The notes under the pieces: generated by a model
What the model was told of the DNA's origin: nothing
The model's input: the letters and a program-made list of their open reading frames with translations, nothing else
Databases searched by the model: none
Part shown: positions 42,754-52,841 of the stretch, piece after piece
Numbering within the stretch: the first letter of the stretch is position 1
Layout: every line of letters starts with the position of its first letter
Source: Phymatolithon calcareum
Taxonomy: Eukaryota > Rhodophyta > Florideophyceae > Hapalidiales
Assembly (NCBI GenBank): GCA_977006965.1
Contig: OZ345360.1
Coordinates: forward strand, 2,170,001-2,234,000
Direction of reading: 5' to 3'
Length of the DNA: 64,000 bases
Position numbers and translations under genes: made by a program

Positions 42754-44172
42754 GGTCAATAAGGGGCTCAAGGGCACTGGCTACACTTTCTGGCAAGAAT
42801 GCAGTGGATCCTGCTATCTGTGCACACAATACAAAAACGAAAAATACACAAGAGAGAGCCTGGGTCAGAGATTTACCGAAGCCTGTTACTGTACCTCAGC
42901 GCTTAAATAGTCTAGCCTGCACTTGCACAGCTCTGCTGGAAGTTTGAGTCGCAATCTCATGGAGACTGTACTCTGTCATTTACGTAGTCTCCACGGAAGG
43001 TAGCCGTTCGAGCTTGAAATTGTCCGAACCGTAGCGCTGAACGAGCACGGAGATAGGGAAAACCGGTCAAGACTCCTCGCTTGGTGAACGGTGATCTGGA
43101 TGCGGCAAAGCTACAAAATAACCGTTTTTGCCATTTTTGCGGCACTCGTGGAAGCTATTTGAAAAGGCGCAGGCGTCGGGCAAGTAAAGTATGAGCATTC
43201 GTCAGTATCAAAAATATTATGTTAAATGAGGTGCTCACTGGGGTGTTGGAAGGACGTCGCTCGCCATTTTCCAGCAGGGCAGAGACAGGTTGACTGCAAC
43301 GTCCAGGTGAAGAGCTCTATTGAATGACCTGGACAGTACAGCTCACTTTAATCTAACCACCGCCAGCCAGTTGCAACGAAGCACAAGTTCGAAGCCTCCG
43401 AGATGTTTCCAATTGTTTTCAGAAACCGATATGTGTGAGAAATGAAAATCACACGCAATGGCCGATTTGTGCACCGTGAACATCGCTCAACGGAAAAACA
43501 GTTTTTTCATTGTCTCTTTCCACAAAATGGATCTTGCAACGAAAGTGGCGCTCACATTAGAAGGTCCCATTGTTCGTTAAAGAATTACAATTATTGTTCT
43601 ATCATATACTTGTTTGATTCATTTGTATTGATTGAAACGCGTAAAGCAGTCACTGGGGGACTAAAAAAGCGGTTGAGAAGCAGCCGAAGCGGAAAAAGCG
43701 GGCACACATTGTTGACATGAAGAACGAACCTCAAACTTGAAGTCTGCTTCCAGACAGCGCTAACGCTGTCAATGTCAGTTTTTTGACCGCTTTCTTTAAC
43801 TTATCAAGGTGAGTTCATAATTGTTTGAAAACATTCTAACCGATTGAGCTCAATATTGTCTTTGACGTTCGTCATTACAAGAGCTGTACAAGCAGTTACA
43901 TGAACATTCTGCTTTCAAAGCTTGACATAATCGTCCTCTAATATGACATACAGCAATACTAGCGTAAAGCAAGTAACCGACTACCAGGAATAGATCCAAA
44001 ATCAGGGGAACTAAAAAGGCCTCTAAATACTGTCAAAAAGTAAAATTTAATGATGCTCCGGATGACTGTGATTGATGCCAGGAATGTTTCTGGCGGTTCA
44101 CTTAATTTCCTCTGCGTTTTATATGGAAGACTGGACCTTAACCGGCCCCTCAGAAGAACATGACATCCAACA
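42754..44172. other. Left end of the 8.6-kb insertion; no gene recognised
   Basis: No domain on either strand. A small hairpin GACAGCG-CTAA-CGCTGTC stands near 43755. The region may be untranslated leader of the insertion. Confidence 0.35.
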
Positions 44173-45162
44173 TTGCCTGAAGACAACACATTAGCAATTT
44201 TCATCCTCTCAATGGCCCCATCGTCAAGATTCGCGCCATCCCCGTCTCTGCAGGCTCCTTCGACAGAAGACTTGAGTCAGCTTCCTGATTTTGGGGAGTG
44301 TTTTCCAGCTGTTGTTTTAAACAGTGATGACGTCCTTCCGCTAGACGGGCTGGAAACCGATCCATTTTTGGACACGCGAAGAACGGAAAAGAGATTCGAA
44401 TCTTTCCTGCAAAAGACCATCGATCACATAATGCTGACCTTTCGCGCCTGCGATCAAGAAACAGGAAGTCTCTTGGCTGGACATCTAGAAAGGTTTTCAA
44501 ATAGCGTATCTCATTTATCAAAAGGAAAAGTAAATAGGTACCAGAGAAATAGGTAGGATCTTGAGTAGACAGCTCAACAGTTTCAAAATGAACTATTTGG
44601 CGAACCTGCTTCGGCCCTCCAACCATAATCTACCGCCCTCGTTGCACAGCCCATCTCCACGGCGGCGCCCAAAACCACCACCACACGATCAGACTCCACC
44701 CTACCCAGCACCTCTGCCACTCAAATGCCTCATCGCTGATTGAATTGCTACCCACATCACCTCCTCGCTGCAGTCTACGAGGCAAACAACTGCATCTACA
44801 CGAGCGGCACATACGGTGTCTCAGCAACCCGTAATCACAGGACCTGCATTTCACGCCCCTATCGAAGAAGGTTGATCGGTATTCGGCCTCCCCCTCGAAT
44901 CTCCGCTCCGACTCCGACGCCTTCGTTTCCTGTCCGCAAGCGCACTCGCTGGGACGCTGGCGAAACTGACGCTGCCGACGAATTGCCAGCTGCACCAGAT
45001 GCAGCTCCAGACAATGTATTAGCGGAGCTGATACCTCCTCAGACGCCATCGCCAAAATGGTCTCGTCCAATGTTCGCCAACGCTATATGTGTCGCGGTGC
45101 TGGTGCATGAGAACGCGGGATATGATGAAGACATGGACGAAGGAGCAGGACGAAAAGAGTAA
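44173..45162 (+). other. Two hypothetical ORFs in the insertion
   Basis: 44173-44556 encodes 127 residues (acidic centre, no domain). 44740-45162 encodes 140 residues with a Pro-rich run followed by PVRKRTRWDAGE, then an acidic Ala/Pro stretch. A basic run followed by RWD resembles the short UHM-binding motif of splicing factors such as SF1 or SF3B1, which could mark a captured host fragment. This is weak evidence from a short motif. Neither ORF has a known family. Confidence 0.3.
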
Positions 45163-45350
45163 TTCAACAACTTTTTCATTTGCCTTTCATCCAGTGGCGT
45201 TATTTCCACACTTCTCAACCCATTCCGATAGTGCACTTCAAACGGACTCAAGCACACGCTCAATGAATCGATGCAATTTCGTACAAGGATATGATCGGCT
45301 GAAGTCACTTCATTTTACTAATAGTAAACCGCGTGTCCGTATGTTCCTTT

Positions 45351-45735
45351 GTCGCTTTTAGGAGGAGGAGCCGTCAAAGTATCACCTCATTGGTTACATT
45401 TATTGGTCTACTTTTTTGCAGAATTCTATTGGCTGAAGGCAATAGCAAGATAAGCTTCGACAGAGTGGATACGCACTGAGGTGATGGATCACTCGGAAAC
45501 ATAAGCTTCAGGGTGGATTGTTTGTTTGTTTGTTCGTTTGTCGCTTTAAGGAGGAGGAGCCGTGAAAAAATCACCTCATTGGTTACATTTATTGGTCTAC
45601 TTTTTTTGGAGAATTCTACTGGCTGAATGCAACAACAAGATAAGCTTCGACAGAGTGGATACGCACTGAGGTGAGGGATCACTCGGAAAGATAAGCTTTA
45701 GGGTGGATTTGCACTGAGGTGAGAGATCACTGGGG
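45351..45735 (+). repeat. Tandem repeat, 189-bp period, two full units plus partial third
   Basis: Both units start GTCGCTTT(T/A)AGGAGGAGGAG, contain CACCTCATTGGTTACATTTA and GATAAGCTTCGACAGAGTGG, and end GCACTGAGGTGAGGGATCAC. A partial third unit (GCACTGAGGTGAGAGATCAC) runs into the helicase frame at 45719. A short GTTT microsatellite separates units one and two. It may be a leader repeat or promoter array of the insertion. Confidence 0.85.
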
Positions 45736-47461
45736 AATTTGGGAGGAGCACAAGAGCATGTTCATCACCGACATCAGGGCAAGGTATCGAGGGAATGCGA
45801 CGTCTCTACAAGACGAGGAAGTCGCAATTTCATATATTCTGTTTGAGATTCAAGAGTCTTTGAACATGATGGGTCGCATTACTCTGTCATCGCTTGGTCT
45901 TCCAGAAGCACATCAAGATCTGCTGCCGCTATTAGAGGACACGGGTGAAGAGGAGCAACAAAACGAAGATATGCTCCGCGCAAGAGCTCTTGAAGCCGTG
46001 CCTTTATTCAACGACGGTCAGACGTGTGTGTTCGACAGCATAATTGGATCTGTCCTCCCTGCTATGTCAGCAAGTGATGTTGATGCATTAGTCTCTGGTG
46101 CAGGCGCGCAAGTTGTTTCAGAGGCTCGTGTGTTCTTTTTGGATGCACCGGGCGGTACCGGCAAAACGTTTGTGATTCGTGCCATTCAAGCGTTGCTGCG
46201 AGCTCGGCAAAAGAGAATGATCGCGGTGGCAAGCTCTGCAGTCGCAGCAGTGCTCTTAGACGACGGATGAACGGCACATTCTACCTTCAAGATACCAATA
46301 CCGTGCACAGCATAGAGCACATGTGCCATCTCAGCATCCTCACAGCTTGCTCAGGAGTTAAAGGATGTCGACCTCATCATTTGGGATGAAGTTGTGATGT
46401 GTAGTCGGTATTGTACTGAAGCGGTAGCCCGATCGTTGCGAGACATCCGAAGGAGCAGAGTGTCATTCGGAAGAGTGTGTACGCTATTCTCTGGGGACTT
46501 TCGACAGACTCTACCGGTCGTACCGGGTTGGTCTAAAGCACAAATCGTTCAAGCGTGCCTGAGGACATCGAGTCTGTACGCTCAGCTTAAGGTACTGCGG
46601 TTGACGGAGAACATGAGGCTTTCCAATATCCGTAACGACCCAAGTGCCGATGAGGCAGCACTGCAGTTTCCGGACTATCTTTTGCGAATTGGGGAAGGAC
46701 GTCTAGAGTGTACCGAAGGCAATATTGTGAGTCTTCCAGACTCAGTACAGATTGTCTTCTCTGTTTCTGAGCTATGCAATAGGGTGTTTGAAGGACTCGA
46801 GTCGATGTACACAGATGTGGACTGGCTCACCTCCAGAGCTATCTTTTCCACAAAGAACTCGAGGCTCAGAGAGATCAACGACATAATTGGTTCCAGAATT
46901 CCCGGGAGGTACAAGAACTTCCTTAGCGCAGATACTGTCCACGAAGAAGACTTGAATGCGCTGAGCTGCCCTGTGAAGCATCTCAACAGTCTGACGGTAG
47001 GAGCGTCTCTTCCTGATCACATGTTAGAGCTGAAAAAGGGCTTCGACGTCATGCTCCTGAGAAACATGTGCCCTCGAAAAGGTCACGTGAATGGAGCGAG
47101 GTATGTGGTCGAGCAAATGACGAGCAACGCTCTCCACTTGCGGGTTTCAGTCGGATCCCATGCGGGCAACCGTCTAGCTCTACCGAGAGTACTATGTGGA
47201 CCCGGAGATGACAGCTTTCCAGTTCCTGGGTTCAAACAAACACAGTTTCCTGTGCGTGTATGCTTCGGCCTGACTATAGACAAGGAGAAAGGACAGTCAT
47301 TCGGAGAAAAACTTGGACTTGACCTGACGCATGAGTGCTTTGCGCATGGACAGCTCTACGTCGGACAGTCCAGGATCACAGACCCGAGAAATCTCACGGG
47401 GTGCGTCAGACGCAGAGAGAAGAGAACACGAAACGTCGTGTATAGTGAAGCGCTTTCGTAG
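45719..47461 (+). pseudogene. Helitron-type Pif1-like helicase with two nonsense codons
   Basis: This is one continuous 581-codon frame broken only by TGA at 46268 and TAG shortly after. The motif order is that of Helitron/Pif1 superfamily 1B helicases: Walker A FFLDAPGGTGKTF, VASSAVAAVLL, TAHSTFKIPIP, Walker B LIIWDEVVM, GDFRQTLPVVPG, LTENMRLSN, LKKGFDVMLLRNMCPRKGHV with NGARYVVE, QFPVRVCFGLTIDKEKGQSF, and HGQLYVGQSRITDP. In Helitrons this domain is fused to a HUH Rep nuclease. No Rep is visible upstream, where the tandem repeat intrudes. The TGA replaces the Arg of the usual GG-R-TAHS run, consistent with CGA to TGA. Confidence 0.88.
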
Positions 47462-48172
47462 TAGTTTTTGTATTGTTTTGTTTTTTGTTGTATTGTTAGT
47501 TTGAAATAAATATGTTTTCGTTGTACCCTTCCGAATATTGTAGTGTATAGTTGGGAACTATCGCACTGAAATACATAATAATTAAACAAGCTTAGAGTGC
47601 GAAGTACGCCACAGAGCCACTTATACTTTCAAGATCGAATTGAAGTGAAGCGCATTCTCCATGCGGTGGATATGCACGTTATTGGCGGTCAGAATTCTCC
47701 CCGTTCTCAGTGGGATGTAGTTGTCGAGGTGAATAGCGACTGAGAGAGCTCTGAGCGAGCTGTTGATATTGAGCATTCCCTACACATCGAAAGATGTCGG
47801 AGAGCTGCACAATACTCGCTGAAAAATCCGATGACGGACGGGATGGCACCAGACAAGTTGCTGCTTATGATATGGGGTGATTAGCTTCTCCTCGACGCAG
47901 TGCTTACATATCCTCTAGATGACATCGCCAGCGATGTGCGAGTCTGATTTAGTTCTGAACTAGCGAAGAAGATTGGCCTGACTTGCACGGGCAAAGAGCG
48001 ATCGAAAGCTGGACTCCTGTTGAACCCGAAATGGTTAAGCCGGAGGACGACGACGCTTGCGAAGATAGATGGGCATATGGACTCAGATCCGCTACATTTT
48101 TACGGTGTTGGCTATTTATCTTGTAGGTGTCACCTGTGTTAGTTCAAGACAACTGCGCTCGTCCCTTAGGAA
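47462..48172. other. Spacer between helicase and gag-like region
   Basis: No gene was recognised. An AT-rich 3' region with AATAAAT follows the helicase. No hairpin plus CTRR terminus of a Helitron was identified by eye. Confidence 0.35.
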
Positions 48173-49728
48173 ATGGGAATCGATTCGGATTGGCTTGGGT
48201 GGGCCTCCGTTTTTAAAATATCATTTGCGATCGAAAAAACACTAAGACCGAGATGGCGAGAGCTCGTTGGATTCGCTGAGAAGGACGCGTCGGAATCTTT
48301 AAATACATTTCAACACGTCGTTCGAGAGAATCCTGAGAATTATAAGAAGTACGGACGGGATTTTAACGCACAGATGATCATACTCCTGAATTCCCAGCTC
48401 AAGGGGACCAGTGCGGTACCTATGGATGTTGATGTTTAGAATTTGTGGCATGTGATCATGAGCGTGTTGGAAGGGAATCTTCTAGTATTTGCTGAAAGTG
48501 AAGAGGACGGAACGAAGCAACAAGAAATCAGGGCAGGTCCGTCTAGTGCGGGCCCGTAGCGAGGAATTGACAAAACAATGAAGAGCAAGAGGCGTGGTTC
48601 AGAAAAAGGTGGGAAGCACACGACAGATGAAGATGTCGCTGAGACAGGAAAAGATGAGGACCGAGCAGCCCCTGGGCGCGTTACTGCTTTGGAGAGAAAG
48701 TTGAATAGGCTCTTTGAGCTTGTTCAACAGCAGCCTGAACCACGGCATAAGAAGACTTTTGTGAGCCGGGCATTAGCTCGGCAGAAGCGCGATCAAGACT
48801 CCGATGATGATAACTGTTCCGATTCTGAGGCTCTTTGCAGTCGAAAGAAGAGGAGCAGCAGGAAGAGTAGTAAGAGGAGAGGGAGCACGCGTCGTGGTAA
48901 TAAGAGGGGTGATGATACCTCTGTCGATGATTGGGATGACTTCACTGAGTCATCTGATTCGGAGTCAGATTACAGTGCCAGAACCGCCGGCAAGGGAAGA
49001 AGCCGCCGAAGGGAACAAGCAAAGATGGAGAAGTTTTGGAAGCCCATAGGGATAGAAATGTAGTACTTCAGTCTACCCCTAGTGAAAGAGTGACGTATGA
49101 ACGTCTGTCGTTCTACTTTAGTCGGACCAATGCGGTAACGGACTATGTGCGAACCATAATTTCAAGTCAGATCGAAATCAGTATGAGAGTGAGACCATTG
49201 CTTGGGCTGTTGACTTACTTATCGCTGATCAAGGTTTCAGGAAGGCAAGGGGAAGTGACGCGGTGGAGGCTTTGCTACGAAGATAAGCGAAGGTTTAGCT
49301 GGCTGACCGTACAGGCAAATGAGAGGTTGCGGCCCTTATATTTGAAGATAGGCGCGGTTACCCAACGCGAAGTGCGTGGTGCCAGGAAGGCGGCACAGAT
49401 GGAAAGAGAATCGATGAAAACCCCTAATAAAAACAATCCTCAGAAGAGGGACGGACCTAGCGGGGGTCGTCAACACTAGTAGAAGAATTAAAAAATGAAA
49501 AGAGTTGAGACTGCAGAGAGGCGTGAGCTATTCCCGCTTCCAATTCATGAGCAAAATCTCGGGGCAGAAGGAAAAGGGCCTCGCCATAGGTCGAGACTAC
49601 GAAAGGGTACAATTATGTCAATGGCTAGGACCGAGGCTTTTCGAAGTCTAAACGCTCTTGCACGGGGGCAGGCTGTTGATATGAATGAACCCATCCTTTA
49701 TAATTGTGGAAAACGTAACGCTAGTTAA
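48173..49728 (+). pseudogene. gag-like basic/acidic ORFs upstream of the RT
   Basis: 48173-48439 (88 codons) and 48578-49063 (161 codons) are followed in a -1-type overlap by a frame from 49036. That frame continues, with stops, through 49479 and 49728 into the RT frame at 49747. The 161-codon piece is strongly charged, with a heptad-like start (ALERKLNRLFELVQQ), a Lys/Arg/Ser-rich core (RKKRSSRKSSKRRGST) and an acidic end. The 49036 piece has a helical, basic composition. No zinc knuckle is visible. Position and composition suggest the nucleic-acid-binding gag of a retroelement. Confidence 0.5.
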
Positions 49729-49746
49729 GCGGAAATATGTTGTTTA

Positions 49747-51376
49747 GTGAATGATTCATGTGACCAAGCGTTCCGCCGGCATTTAATGCTACGTGCAGAC
49801 CGATGGGGGAGATCGGATGTACAGAAGGAGAGCTCTCTCTACTTAGATGAGCGGTATCAAAAGAAGGGGAACATGGAGGCTAACAAGTTGTCATTACCAG
49901 AAGACGGAATTGCGGGATCTGTCGATAAGTTAGAAGTGCTAATCGGCGAATTAAAGGCGAAATATGGGAATCCTGAAAATATGCTAATATCACGAAGGCC
50001 AAGTCCGAAAGAAGAAAAGGCTATCAGTGCCTACGTGGGAGTCGCCCTGCGAGAATATATCAAGGTGATCAAGCTGCTGATAGAAAAAGGACTCGTAATC
50101 CTCAGCACCACCAAGCCGAAAGTCATCAATGACATCTTGGCCGTACCAAAGAAGGAGCTGCAGTTTCTCATCATCGATGCACGAAAGGCCAACATGTATT
50201 TCCAAGTGTCACCGGAGGTTGTCTTCCCGAACCCAGGAGACTTCGTTGATCTCTGCCTCGCCGACTAAGACAAGCTGTTTTGCGGAAAGAGCGATATGGA
50301 CAACTTTTACCATCGCATCAAGACCCCTGACTGGATGTGGACTTATTTCGGCCTTCCGGATGTAAGCGTTAACGGAATCAAGCAGTGGCCGCAAGTATGC
50401 GTGCTACCTATGGGATGGTCTCATTCAGTGTTCTTAGGGCAAGCCATCCATCGAAACACGTTGCAAGAAGTAAGCGATATGAAGAACGAGGACATCGTCC
50501 TACCGGGAAAGAGCCTTCTCATCAACAAAGCAAGATATGGGGTATACATCGATGATTTCTTTTGTCTCGCAATTAGTTTGGACAAGGTTGTAAGCTACGT
50601 GTCACAAGCACGCGACAAGTTTGAAGAAAAAGGATTCCCGGCCAGAAAAGGGAATGGCGAACTCCCCCCAAAGCGACTATTTGAGGTGCTGGAAATCGAG
50701 ATCCAAGACAGTGGCACCATGGAACCCAAGAAACCGAAGATGGCGCACTTCCTAGCCGAGAAGCATCAAATGATCCGACCGACAAGATGCCCGCAGGACA
50801 GCCTATCGACCCTGCTGGGGAAGTGGGTATGGCTTCTGTTGCTGAGAAGGCCGTTGCTGTCGACATTGAAGGAATGCTTTGAGATGCTTCACGCCGCCAA
50901 GTACTGCGCTACACCCAGGTACGGTGCTCGATGCGAGCTTTGGACCCTAACGAGCATGTCACCCCTCATCTACGGCAATATCAGAAGACCGCTCGCCGAG
51001 AAGATACGCTGCATTGACGCTAGCAACTCCGGGGCCGGCGTGGTGTATTGCACCGCAACGACCCGAGACTATCATGCGTTGTTGCATGGACATCCCATCA
51101 ACGACTGGAAAAAAGAGAAAACGTGGAAGATCGCAGTGAAACACAAGTGGCGGCAGCCAGCACACATCAACATCGTAGAAGGCGAAGCGGTAATCCTGCG
51201 GCTAAAATGGATCTTATGTAACAACGCAAACTCTGGGCGAAAGTAAATCATCGGGGTGGACAACCAGGCGCTCATTGGGGCGCTAAAGAAGGGAAGATCA
51301 AGTCCAGGGCTACAGCACATCTGCAGACAAGTGGCCGCCCTCAAGCTAGCGGGAGACCTACAAATCAAGTGTATTT
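49747..51376 (+). pseudogene. Divergent reverse transcriptase-RNase H with two nonsense codons
   Basis: A single frame has TAA stops at 50266 and 51244. The RT fingers are AVPKKELQFLIIDARKANM. Motif A is SDMDNFYHRIKTPDW, motif B CVLPMGWSHSVFLGQAIH, and motif C YIDDFF with both aspartates. RNase H follows directly: IRCIDASNSGAGVVY, then NIVEGEAVILRLKWIL and IGVDNQALIGALKKGRS with D, E and D catalytic residues. Motif B (PMGWS) is unlike Copia, Gypsy or LINE RTs. The DIRS and LTR groups are the nearest I can suggest. The frame ends where the insertion ends, so no integrase or recombinase is present. Confidence 0.8.
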
Positions 51377-51390
51377 ACATTCGAAGCGCA

Positions 51391-52040
51391 CCGCTGTTTC
51401 CAGCCCGCTGCTCATCTTCCCGCGCGCCCGCCCCCGTCCGCAGCTGTTCCGCGTGCTGCTATTCGGCACGCCGCTGTTCTGCACGCATGATCTCCTGCCG
51501 CTGTTCCCCCTCGGCTGTTGTGCGCGCCGCTGATGTACGCGTTGCCGTTTCTGCCCTCTTGCCGCCCGCCGCGGTTCTTCCCATGGCTGTTGTGCCCAGC
51601 TTTGTTCTGCCCGTCTTATTGCCCTCCCATGTTCTCCCCTCGACTCGCCGCTGCTGTGCGCGCCGCTGTTTTGCCCGCCTGCCGCCCGCTGCGGATCTGT
51701 CCGCGGCTGTTGTGCGCTTGCCGCTGTGTTCGCTCGTGTCAGCATTCTGCCCCCTGCGGTTCTGCCCCGTCGCTGTTTTTGTCGATTCTTATGTCCCTCG
51801 ACTGCTCGCCGCAGTTCTACTCGCCCTCAGGCGGGTTCTATTGTGCTTTCCCATGTTGTGTCCCGGGCTGTCGTGCCCGCCCATGCCCGGCTTTGTGCCC
51901 ACGTTCTGCCCGCCACCGACGCTTTTATTGTTCCCGCCGCTTTTGTGCCCGCTCCCCGCTGCTGTGACAGTGTCACACCCGTTTGTCATGTACGCTCAGG
52001 CGTCGGTTCCGCGGCGAAGCTCCCATCAGCACTAGACAAG
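51391..52040 (+). repeat. Left inverted repeat of the giant element, inner part
   Basis: It continues the interrupted left repeat: CCGCTGTTTCCAGCCCGCTG at its start, and CAGCACTAGACAAG at its inner end. It matches the reverse complement of 58347-59170. The match is good at both ends but carries many indels in the middle, where short GC-rich words (GCTGTTTTGCCCGCC and similar) are reiterated. Confidence 0.8.
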
Positions 52041-52120
52041 GAGGCATGTTAGAGATTGTTTGCAGAATGGAATCCTTGATAGAGGAAAGTCTTCAAAATT
52101 TAATTTTTGTCGGAGTATGC

Positions 52121-52337
52121 CTAAACGTCTATTTCACGATCTCTACCAGTACCGTTCCTAACCCACAGAACAAAATTAATATGAGCTGCTTTTAACCTCG
52201 CCTTGTTCGTCACCATAGTTAGCATGTAGCTCTCTGAGAAGAGCTGCACAAGAAAAGCCTCAGCCGCCTCGTGAAGCGCATTTAGAGCTTCCAGTTTCCA
52301 GCGGAGCGACTTTGGATCCGCACCGATCCAATTCTTC
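52121..52337 (-). pseudogene. Fragment of a histone H3, CENP-A-like
   Basis: On the minus strand the frame reads SLRWKLEALNALHEAAEAFL, then VQLFSESYMLT, then a diverged helix ending HINFVLWVRNG. The ALxEAAEAFLVxLF run is the hallmark of helix 2 of the H3 histone fold. W in place of F before it, and SYMLT after it, match the centromeric (CENP-A) type better than canonical H3, whose corresponding runs are LRFQS and TNLxAI. Helix 3 is recognisable only in outline. The N-terminal tail, alpha-N and helix 1 are missing; the frame instead runs into the repeat module at 52338. It is a captured or stranded gene fragment. Confidence 0.72.
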
Positions 52338-52834
52338 TCAGGCTTGATGTAGTAGTATGGATGGGTGGCCCTGAGACCTTGCTTTTCCCCGACCATTACA
52401 GCCCACAAGAGCTTACACGCTGTGGCCTCGACTCAGTCGTCCACTCCGTTTAGGTTTATTTCTAGTATGATAAGACCGATTTGGTAGTATATGGCGGGCT
52501 TTTGGCCGCCGGCCCTCAGTAAAAGGGGAAACCGGTGTTTGGTCTAGATCGACCGTTTTCAGTTCCGACCTTCGCGGACCTCTCGCCTCAGGGAAGGCCT
52601 CGCGTACGAACACGACTCTGCGCCGTCGGTCAAGCCTCGGTCCTAGGACCTTCGCCCCTGTGTCTGTGTACGGACGTTGGTGTCTTCTTGCGATTGGACC
52701 CAAAGTCCGTCTGTGTGTTTTGTTGTTTGCTCTGCAACAATCCTCCGTCGGGAGAAACCAATCGCTGGAGCCTTGCACGGCCTCAACGGCAAACCGTTCC
52801 CGAACTACTTAGTGGCGCCGATCCGCCGATCTAC
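52338..52834 (-). repeat. ~490-bp repeat module, copy 2
   Basis: This is the reverse-oriented counterpart of 17580-18057. Its borders are sharp. On one side CATACTACTAC gives way to the histone-like frame; on the other AGATCGGCGGATC gives way to TACGTTCC and the satellite eight bases later. Both copies carry the run GAGGCCTTCCCTGAGGCGA. Confidence 0.75.
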
Positions 52835-52841
52835 GTTCCGT

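Larger units (their letters stand above)
42754..51385 (+). mobile_element. 8.6-kb insertion carrying helicase and reverse transcriptase
   Basis: The uninterrupted right repeat reads ...TTGTGCGCACCGCTGTTTCC... The left copy breaks exactly after GCGCA and resumes with another GCGCA (42749-42753 and 51386-51390), a 5-bp duplication. Within it, all on plus, are two short hypothetical ORFs, a 189-bp tandem repeat, a Helitron-type helicase, a basic gag-like region and an RT-RNase H. Neither LTRs nor inverted repeats are visible at its ends (GGTCAATAAG... and ...ACATTCGAA). It may be a single unfamiliar element or one element nested in another. Confidence 0.65.

Noticed and set aside
42240-42947. 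Long Pro/Cys/Arg-rich frames in 42.2-42.9, 51.3-52.0 and 58.3-59.6 kb
   Set aside because: All lie in the GC-rich inverted repeats of the giant element, overlap on both strands and have only compositional character.
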